Shown piece by piece: positions 9,370 to 14,133 of a stretch of DNA of 14,133 bases. Origin of the DNA: Chloroflexota bacterium (GTDB lineage Bacteria; Chloroflexota; Anaerolineae; B4-G1; SLSP01); assembly GCA_009908585.1 (NCBI GenBank), contig JAAAOZ010000138.1:1-14133 (forward strand), read 5' to 3'. The notes below the pieces were generated by a model, which saw nothing but the letters and a program-made list of their open reading frames with translations, was not told where the DNA came from and did not search any database. Position numbers and translations under genes: made by a program. The first letter of the stretch is position 1. The number at the start of each line of letters is the position of its first letter.

Positions 9370-9459
9370 GGCCGTTCCAAGAAAACAAGTCTCCCAAAAG
9401 CGGGGAGTTTTCCGAGGAAAAAGCATCAGGTTTGGGAGGTTTTAATTTCTGGAACCACC
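9370..9459 (+). mobile_element. Family 2 foldback miniature element, second copy (90 bp)
   Basis: TTA occurs on both sides (9367-9369 and 9460-9462) as the 3-bp target duplication. Its length is identical to the other two copies. Its centre holds TTTTCC-GA-GGAAAA, a self-complementary block. It lies between the rhomboid and zinc-ribbon genes, whose transcription runs against the orientation used here to describe it. The element starts 21 bases upstream of the zinc-ribbon start codon, just beyond the ribosome binding site. Confidence 0.92.
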
Positions 9460-9473
9460 TTAGAACATAACGT

Positions 9474-10061
9474 TCAACGCTGGCCGAGGGTCCGGGTCCA
9501 GAAGAATCCAAACATCGCCCCCAAGGCGCCACCCACGATGTGCGCCATTTGCGAGATCTCATCCTCCCGGAAGATATTGAGAATCTCCGAGCCTAAAAAG
9601 ATGCACGTGACCAACACAAAGGTCAGCGGGACGGCGCCACGCTCCACATTGACGACGGACGCCAGGATGATGAGCATAAAGACGATGCTGCTGGCCCCCA
9701 ACAACCCGGTGGGGAAAAACAACACGTTGATCAGCCCCGTGGCAACCGCCGTAGCCACCATCATCCAGAGGATGTCTGGGCTGCCATATTTCTCCTCCAG
9801 CAGCGGCCCTAGCAGGAGGATGTAGGTCAGATTGCCGAACAGATGTCCCCAACTGGCGTGTCCCAGCGCGTGGGAGGCCAAGCGCACGTAATCCAGCGGA
9901 TTCACCGGCGACATCGTCGGCCCGATGACAAAGAATTGGCGCGTGAAATCGGGGATAAAGATGCTGACCAAACGGATCGCAATCGCCAGCAGGGAGAAGG
10001 ACAAAATCACCGGCGCATTGTACTGAATCTTCTGGAAAATCTTCGTCGGTTGAAATTTCAT
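9474..10061 (-). CDS. Rhomboid family intramembrane serine protease
   Basis: Rhomboids cut transmembrane substrates within the membrane with a Ser-His dyad. With the start at 10061 the protein has 195 residues and about six helices. Visible motifs: HASWGHLFGNL with His73 and Asn77 of the oxyanion region, GASSIVF with catalytic Ser124, and MAHIVGGALGAMFG with catalytic His174. The residue after the catalytic serine is serine rather than the usual glycine. The ATG at 10061 has a GGGGTG-like ribosome binding site; a GTG at 10103 would add 14 residues and cannot be excluded. The gene is followed on the same strand by the zinc-ribbon gene. The promoter must lie in 10104-10228 but no clear pair of boxes was found there. 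Substrate unknown. Confidence 0.9.
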   Translation of the reverse strand: MKFQPTKIFQKIQYNAPVILSFSLLAIAIRLVSIFIPDFTRQFFVIGPTMSPVNPLDYVRLASHALGHASWGHLFGNLTYILLLGPLLEEKYGSPDILWMMVATAVATGLINVLFFPTGLLGASSIVFMLIILASVVNVERGAVPLTFVLVTCIFLGSEILNIFREDEISQMAHIVGGALGAMFGFFWTRTLGQR

Positions 10062-10228
10062 CAGAGCACCCCACGCAAACATCGATGGATACAATTGGAT
10101 CACTTTCCAGAAGCTTCATCCTCTATCCGAGAAACCGGGAGGCAGCCGCTAGAAAGAAGGGCAACCTTATCTACTTTAGCATAAGCTCATAGAATAGACA
10201 ACCCTCCACTTTCTTTCTCGCCCAGCAA

Positions 10229-10237
10229 TGGTATACT
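10229..10237 (+). promoter_or_regulatory. Extended -10 promoter candidate for the ABC permease gene
   Basis: TG-g-TATACT is an extended -10 motif. The -35 position 17 bases upstream (CTTTCT) is poor, as is usual for extended -10 promoters. The leader would be about 85 bases. No structured RNA element was recognised in it. Confidence 0.4.
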
Positions 10238-10331
10238 TCTCAAGGTTTCAAAGATTACAGGGAGTGATCAAGGTTGGCGCGGCGAGAATGCCGGCCAGAA
10301 CTGGAAAGACAAGGAGAAGGCAACTTTGCAA

Positions 10332-11135
10332 ATGTGGCAAGACTTAAAAGAGCTTTGGACCTACCGTGAGTTGGTCTATAACTTAGTCCGACGAAATCTA
10401 AAAACCCGCTATAAGAATTCCCTCCTGGGCATCGTCTGGTCGTGGCTCAACCCCCTCCTGATGATGCTTATCTTCACTATCGTCTTCAACGTTTTGTGGG
10501 AACGAAGCAATATGCCCAACTATCATATCTTCTTCCTGAGTGCGATCCTGCCCTGGAATTTCTTCGTTAATTCCGTGATGGGAGGAATGGCCAGCATCGT
10601 CAATGGCGGCCACCTGATCAAGAAGGTCTACTTCCCACGCGAGGCCCTTCCCCTCTCGCTGGTGCTCTCCAACCTGATCAACTTTCTGATCGCCCTGCCC
10701 GTCTTCTTCATACTGGCCCTCATCTCCGGCGTGCGCGTGACGTGGTGGGTTCTACTGCTCCCCATTCCCATCCTTATCGAGGTCATCTTTATCCTCGGGA
10801 TGGTCCTGCTCCTCTCCACGCTTGAGGTCTTCTACCGCGATACTCACATGGTGATGAACGCCATCATCCAAGCGTGGTTCTTCCTCACGCCCATCATCTA
10901 TCCGGCGGATTCGCTCTCCCCAGAGTTCGAGTTTATGGGGCAGTCGGCCAAGACTTGGCTCTTCCGACTCAATCCGATGGCGTCCATCATCAACACCTAC
11001 CAGGACATCCTCTATAACGGCACGCTCACGGCGCTGGATTTTCTATCCCGCACGGCGGTAACCGCGCTGCTGATTCTAATCTTTGGCTATTGGTTCTTCC
11101 TGCGCCACAGCGGAAAGTTCGGCGAGACCGTTTAA
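10332..11135 (+). CDS. ABC-2 type permease, polysaccharide/teichoic-acid exporter family (TagG/Wzm-like)
   Basis: The 267-residue protein is a membrane subunit of the kind that exports lipid-linked polysaccharide, with an ATPase partner normally encoded next to it. Evidence: the amphipathic N-terminal RRNLKTRYKNSLLGIVWSWL motif typical of this family, six hydrophobic segments, the FYRDTHMVMN loop, and LTPIIYPADSL followed by LNPMASIINTYQDILY, all at the expected spacing. Length is normal (255-275 in the family). The ATG at 10332 is preceded by AAGGAGAAGG (10311-10320); a TTG at 10326 is better spaced from GGAG and could be the real start, adding two residues. No ATPase gene is found on either side: the stop codon is followed at once by a truncated family 1 element. 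It may be a solo subunit or a remnant of a larger cluster. Substrate unknown. Confidence 0.9.
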   Translation: MWQDLKELWTYRELVYNLVRRNLKTRYKNSLLGIVWSWLNPLLMMLIFTIVFNVLWERSNMPNYHIFFLSAILPWNFFVNSVMGGMASIVNGGHLIKKVYFPREALPLSLVLSNLINFLIALPVFFILALISGVRVTWWVLLLPIPILIEVIFILGMVLLLSTLEVFYRDTHMVMNAIIQAWFFLTPIIYPADSLSPEFEFMGQSAKTWLFRLNPMASIINTYQDILYNGTLTALDFLSRTAVTALLILIFGYWFFLRHSGKFGETV

Positions 11136-11136
11136 G

Positions 11137-11247
11137 TAAATGCAGCGAAGATTTGCGTGTTTGTGGAGGCCACAGACCTTTTTCACATTGTTACTGGGGT
11201 GCTGATGGAGGATGGTACGGTTGCACCCGGCGAATTTCCGAAGAGCC
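11137..11247 (+). mobile_element. Family 1 miniature element, copy C, left end missing (111 bp)
   Basis: Homology to the other copies starts at about 11137, one base after the permease stop codon, and runs to the right terminal repeat (CCCGGCGAATTTCCGAAGAGCC). About 40 bases including the whole left terminal repeat are missing, and no 8-bp duplicate of the right flank (GCGAGCAT) is found on the left. The hairpin is at 11159-11177 with a changed loop (GAGGC) but the full 7-bp stem, followed by CTTTTT. The sequence is more diverged than A, B and D, suggesting an older insertion. Confidence 0.85.
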
Positions 11248-11286
11248 GCGAGCATTTAATCCAAGAATAACCAAGGGAGACAACTT

Positions 11287-12069
11287 ATGTTTGCGAATGA
11301 CTTGAATGCTCTCTTACAAACGTTCCCACCACAGGATCGAGAGCAAATCCTCGGTCACATCACCATCTACGATGACCTGTTGGCGCAACTACCCCGCGTG
11401 GATCAGCAGCCCCTAGAGAAATCTCGGCGGGATGTTGGCATCCTTGCGTTGAACGGCGCCTCCGGCGCCGGGCAAAGCTACGTCATGGCGCGGGTGCAGA
11501 AATTGTTAGATGCGCAATCGATGACGCTGCCGCGCATCTACCTGCTGGCGACGCGCGCGCCGCGACCGGGGGAGGGTCACAAAGACCCTTATATCTTCGT
11601 CGAGAAAGTGGAAGATGCGCCGGAGGGCTACCGCGACATTCACCATCCCGACGTCATCTACACGCCGGAGGACCTCTACTATTTCTACCAATCACGTCCC
11701 GGCGCCGCCAACGCAATCCTGCTGAAGGATGTACGGGCTGCCCTGGAAGATGTCCGCTATTTGGAGACCGTGATCCCCACCCTGCTACACATCAAGACGA
11801 CCCGGATTGGCGACATCCCAGCGTGGGGCGATAACCTCCAGATTTTGTACTTAGCGGCGCCCAGCGGCGTGGAATGGGTCTACCGCCTGCTGAACCGCGA
11901 ACCCACTAAGCTGGAGGACGCCGCCTTCCGCGCCAAGCTCCTGGGCCGCCTCTCGTCATCGATTGACGACATGCGCCTGGCCGCCGAGCATGAAATCGCG
12001 TGCGTCCTCAACCGCCACGGTGAGGCCGAGCGCGCCGCGCAGGACATCCTCACCGGCTGGGGCCTCTAA
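11287..12069 (+). CDS. Guanylate-kinase-like protein with altered P-loop
   Basis: The 260-residue protein resembles guanylate kinases, which phosphorylate GMP to GDP. An unrelated N-terminal region of about 48 residues is followed by a P-loop GASGAGQS (residues 57-64), where the lysine of GxSGAGKS is Gln63 (codon CAA, 11473-11475). Downstream, ATRAPRPGEG matches the GMP-binding TTRPPRPGE region, DPYIFVEKVED matches the Y-x-FV segment, ILYLAAPSGVEWVYRLLNRE matches the (I/V)F(I/L).PPS..L..RL..R segment, and the end (AEHEIACVLNRHGEAERAAQDI) matches the guanylate kinase C-terminus. The middle is divergent. Family resemblance is recognised by eye and is therefore moderate. Without the P-loop lysine, ordinary ATP-dependent activity is doubtful, so it may be a pseudokinase or have another role. 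AAGGGAGA lies 6 bases before the ATG. The next gene starts 31 bases after its stop, on the same strand. Confidence 0.8.
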   Translation: MFANDLNALLQTFPPQDREQILGHITIYDDLLAQLPRVDQQPLEKSRRDVGILALNGASGAGQSYVMARVQKLLDAQSMTLPRIYLLATRAPRPGEGHKDPYIFVEKVEDAPEGYRDIHHPDVIYTPEDLYYFYQSRPGAANAILLKDVRAALEDVRYLETVIPTLLHIKTTRIGDIPAWGDNLQILYLAAPSGVEWVYRLLNREPTKLEDAAFRAKLLGRLSSSIDDMRLAAEHEIACVLNRHGEAERAAQDILTGWGL

Positions 12070-12100
12070 TCGCCCGGATGCCCCCACAATCGAGCCAGAC

Positions 12101-12754
12101 ATGCCGAAACTAGACTTCCAGGCCGAGCGCTGGGCGCAGCGGATCAACCGCCTCCATCTGATCTACCTGGGGCTGCTCCCCTCGCTGGCCACCTTCGCCG
12201 TCCTCCGCACCCACGGCTACCGCTGGATGTTCCCCCTCTTCATCGGCGGCGTGGCGATGGTGGGTGTCCTCCTGGCCGAAATCTTCGCCCACACACGGCT
12301 GCCCGACTCACTTCCCACCAGCCTCCTCGTCCTCCTGGATGGCCCCGTGCTCGCCCTGCTCGCCACGCGCGGCCGCGGCTTCGCCTTCGCCATCGACAGC
12401 TTCTTGGTCGAAGGCCTCGCCGTCTGGCTGGGGATCGCGGCGCTGGCCCTCGTCTCCGACCTGCCAACGCCGTGGCAACGCAACGCCTCCGTAGTGATTA
12501 TGCTCATCGCCGTGGGCCTCTCCCTCTCGCTCTTCTGGCCCTACCTGCGGATCACGTTTGAGGATCGCTGGTTCAAGTTGGTCTGGTTAGCCATAGGCGT
12601 CATCGAGGGCACCGTCGTGCGCTTCCGGCTCCTCCGAACCGAGGAAATCGTCCCCCGCGACGGAGATTTCCAAATCCTCTACATCGCGCTGCTCACCATG
12701 GCCTGGGTCGCCGCGATGATTCTGGGCAAAGTATGGTACGATATGGAACTCTAA
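12101..12754 (+). CDS. Six-helix membrane protein, function unknown
   Basis: The 217-residue product has about six hydrophobic segments (LIYLGLLPSLATFAVL; MFPLFIGGVAMVGVLLAEIF; LLVLLDGPVLALLA; LVEGLAVWLGIAALALV; ASVVIMLIAVGLSLSLFWPYL; IALLTMAWVAAMILG), with charged loops. No family is recognised. The frame is open upstream to 11963, but that part overlaps the previous gene and reads as low-complexity serine/proline, so the ATG at 12101, 31 bases after the previous stop, is taken as the start. It has only a weak ribosome binding site (GAGCC), consistent with translation coupled to the upstream gene. It is probably co-transcribed with the guanylate-kinase-like gene. Confidence 0.75.
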   Translation: MPKLDFQAERWAQRINRLHLIYLGLLPSLATFAVLRTHGYRWMFPLFIGGVAMVGVLLAEIFAHTRLPDSLPTSLLVLLDGPVLALLATRGRGFAFAIDSFLVEGLAVWLGIAALALVSDLPTPWQRNASVVIMLIAVGLSLSLFWPYLRITFEDRWFKLVWLAIGVIEGTVVRFRLLRTEEIVPRDGDFQILYIALLTMAWVAAMILGKVWYDMEL

Positions 12755-12778
12755 TCCCAAAACACATCAGAGTAGGGG

Positions 12779-12797
12779 CACAACGGAAAATGTTGTG
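12779..12797 (+). terminator. Weak hairpin after the six-helix protein gene, possible terminator
   Basis: CACAAC (12779-12784) pairs with GTTGTG (12792-12797) around a 7-base loop and is followed by TAAAAG rather than a T-tract. It could be the end of the transcription unit but is not a convincing intrinsic terminator. Confidence 0.25.
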
Positions 12798-12855
12798 TAA
12801 AAGTCAACACGTTCTGGTTCGCAATGCCATATCATTCTTCGATCTCTAAGACTAA

Positions 12856-12945
12856 GGCCGTTCCAAGAAAATAAGTCTCCCAAAAGCGGGGAGTTTTCCG
12901 AGGAAAAAGCATCAGGTTTGGGAGGTCTTAATTTCTGGAACTACC
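12856..12945 (+). mobile_element. Family 2 foldback miniature element, third copy (90 bp)
   Basis: TAA repeats at 12853-12855 and 12946-12948 form the 3-bp target duplication. It differs from the second copy at only a few positions; one of them (GGTCTTAA) adds a TAAG/CTTA pair to the foldback stem. It is in a gene-free region between the six-helix protein gene and the sensor kinase gene. Confidence 0.92.
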
Positions 12946-12996
12946 TAAGCCCACGACAATTTCAACTTGCCTCCCCGCAAAATTCACGTACACTAA

Positions 12997-13042
12997 GAGA
13001 GTTCAAGAAGGTAAAACTTTCCAAACCTGATGTGTTCTTCTC
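12997..13042 (-). repeat. Decayed half copy of family 2 element in inverted orientation
   Basis: The reverse complement of the family 2 right half aligns from GTTC (13001) to CTC (13042) with about 33 of 42 identical positions counted by eye, including the unbroken CCAAACCTGATG block, and the flank TAA (12994-12996) stands where the target repeat should be. The other half is not recognisable. It is an older, degraded insertion 51 bases from the intact copy. Confidence 0.65.
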
Positions 13043-13120
13043 CCAAAGCTATGAGAGCTTCCCTCAACCATAGGATTTTAGAGCCACAGGCGGAAAATCA
13101 CTTGTATTGAGGAGATTTAT

Positions 13121-13270
13121 GGGTCTTTTGGATTTTGCCGGGCAATCCCTTAACCAGCCCTAAAATCGGCGAAGATTTGTGTGTTTGTGGGGATCACAGA
13201 CCTTTTTCGCGTCGTTACCGGGTTGTGGGTGGGGATAGCATGATTGCACCCGGCGAATTCCTGGAGAACC
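13121..13270 (+). mobile_element. Family 1 miniature inverted-repeat element, copy D (150 bp)
   Basis: Perfect 8-bp target duplications AGATTTAT lie at 13113-13120 and 13271-13278. The terminal inverted repeats are at 13121-13147 and 13242-13270. The hairpin is at 13183-13201 (GTTTGTG/CACAGAC, loop GGGAT), followed by CTTTTTCGCG. It ends 29 bases upstream of the ATG of the 7TM sensor kinase gene and is oriented with it. Confidence 0.95.
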
Positions 13271-13299
13271 AGATTTATTTACTTGGAATGGGCTAGCCT

Positions 13300-14133
13300 A
13301 TGAAACCGCTGTACGTCTACGCACCGATTGGACTTTTCGTCAGCGTCCTGATTGCGCTGGCGCTGACGCACTATGCCTGGCGCCGGCGAGAGATGCCGAC
13401 GGCCTACGCCTTCTTCTGGTTCTGCCTCAATGGCGTGGTCTGGGGCATCCCCTCAACCTTGGCATTTATCAGCCGCACGCCGGCCGCTGCCGAGTTTTGG
13501 TTTATCAAGGTCCGCTATATCGGGGTTGCCTTTTTGCCCATCACATTTTTCACCTTTGCGCTGACCTACACCGGGCGCGCGCACTGGATCACACCCAAGC
13601 GCTTGGCGCTGTTGGCCGTGATTCCCATCCTCACCCAACTGGTCAACTGGTTCGCCCCGGCCTATTTTGTGAATGACACCCACTTTGCGCGCCGGGGGCC
13701 GTTTATGTTCCTCATCCATAACTCCAACGAGCCATGGTACTGGGTCCACGCCGCGCACGGCTATCTCCTAGCCGTCACCGCGTGGGCCATGATCGGTTGG
13801 TACGCCCTCGTGCCGCATCATCGCCACCGCGTCCAGGCGCTGATTCTGTTTTTTGGCGCGACCCTCCCGCTGGTGATGAACTTCGCGGCCGTCTTTCACT
13901 TTTTGGACGATCTCCCGCCCGATGTCACGCTGTTGTCCTTCACCGTGACCAGCATCATCTGGGCGTGGGGCCTATTTCGCCATCATTTTCTGGATATTAT
14001 GCCCGTCGCCCGCAGCGCGATTGTGGATAGTATGGACGATGTGGTCATTGTGCTGGCTCGTCAGAACCGCGTCGTGGATTTCAATCCCGCCGCCCACGCG
14101 TTGCTGGATTGGGAATCCGACGCCATTGGCTCC
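13300..14133 (+). CDS. 7TM sensor histidine kinase-like protein with PAS domain, C-terminus cut off by window edge
   Basis: The frame is open from ATG at 13300 to the end of the window (278 codons). The first about 230 residues hold seven hydrophobic segments typical of the N-terminal 7TM sensor region of histidine kinases (HisKA_7TM): YAPIGLFVSVLIALAL, FFWFCLNGVVWGIPSTLAF, VRYIGVAFLPITFFTFAL, LALLAVIPILTQLVNWF, AAHGYLLAVTAWAMIGWY, LILFFGATLPLVMNFAAVF and LLSFTVTSIIWAWGLF. After HHFLDIMPVARS a PAS domain starts (SMDDVVIVLARQNRVVDFNPAA). A kinase or diguanylate cyclase output domain is expected beyond the window but cannot be seen. The ribosome binding site is weak (GGAATGGG, about 8 bases before the ATG). 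The upstream region is interrupted by a miniature element close to the start codon. Confidence 0.85.
   Translation, partial: MKPLYVYAPIGLFVSVLIALALTHYAWRRREMPTAYAFFWFCLNGVVWGIPSTLAFISRTPAAAEFWFIKVRYIGVAFLPITFFTFALTYTGRAHWITPKRLALLAVIPILTQLVNWFAPAYFVNDTHFARRGPFMFLIHNSNEPWYWVHAAHGYLLAVTAWAMIGWYALVPHHRHRVQALILFFGATLPLVMNFAAVFHFLDDLPPDVTLLSFTVTSIIWAWGLFRHHFLDIMPVARSAIVDSMDDVVIVLARQNRVVDFNPAAHALLDWESDAIGS

Noticed and set aside
9559..10119. Alternative minus-strand frame over the rhomboid gene starting MKLLESDP
   Set aside because: It lacks any membrane or protease motif; the rhomboid frame has the full Ser-His and oxyanion-region motifs.
11963..12100. Longer N-terminus for the six-helix membrane protein
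   Set aside because: This part overlaps the previous gene out of frame and reads as serine/proline-rich shadow sequence; the ATG at 12101 starts just after that gene's stop.
13453..14030. Frames at 13453-13758 (minus) and 13734-14030 (plus)
   Set aside because: Shadows of the 7TM-PAS sensor gene, which stays open through the window edge with seven membrane segments and a PAS start.

Overview
The window looks like a chromosomal accessory stretch from a moderately GC-rich free-living bacterium. The style of the genes (a 7TM-type sensor kinase, several multidomain histidine kinases, a long adenine deaminase) and the short intergenic tandem repeats fit Chloroflexota (Anaerolineae-like). That is an inference from style and no marker gene here proves it. 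Nothing looks like a phage, a CRISPR array or an rRNA/tRNA locus.

Layout. A truncated uvrA on the minus strand (1-2191) is followed by a 568-base gene-free region holding a 7-bp tandem repeat, a 149-bp miniature transposable element and a 14-bp tandem repeat that ends beside a textbook sigma-70 promoter. That promoter drives an adenine deaminase gene (2760-4553) with an apparent in-frame loss of a conserved motif. A long inverted repeat and a bidirectional terminator separate it from a convergent small membrane protein gene (4730-5098). Two sensor kinase genes follow: a PAS-GAF-HisKA_2 kinase (5453-7336) and a receiver-kinase hybrid (7461-8627). A convergent minus-strand pair encodes a rhomboid protease (9474-10061) and a zinc-ribbon membrane protein (8635-9348). 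Then come an ABC-2 polysaccharide-export-type permease without its ATPase (10332-11135), a guanylate-kinase-like protein whose P-loop lysine is replaced by glutamine (11287-12069), a six-helix membrane protein (12101-12754), a 545-base gene-free region full of repeats, and the start of a 7TM-PAS sensor kinase cut by the window end (13300-14133).

The strongest non-coding signal is two families of miniature inverted-repeat elements. Family 1 is 149-150 bp with terminal inverted repeats of about 27 bp. Three intact copies each have perfect 8-bp target duplications, and a fourth is truncated. All four sit upstream of a gene and in the same orientation as that gene, and each contains the same internal hairpin followed by a T-tract. 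Family 2 is exactly 90 bp, folds back on itself nearly end to end, and makes 3-bp TWA target duplications. It has three intact copies plus one decayed half copy. Two of the family 2 insertions split what would otherwise be spacers of about 31-32 bases between co-directional genes, and one target duplication is the stop codon of the gene before it. No transposase for either family lies in the window.

How the genes may work together. The two adjacent kinases could form a phosphorelay, with the HisKA_2 kinase passing phosphate to the receiver domain of the hybrid. The rhomboid and zinc-ribbon genes probably form a small membrane operon. UvrA and adenine deaminase are unrelated housekeeping neighbours. 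The 92 bases at 2477-2568 and most of 10104-10228 show nothing I can name.
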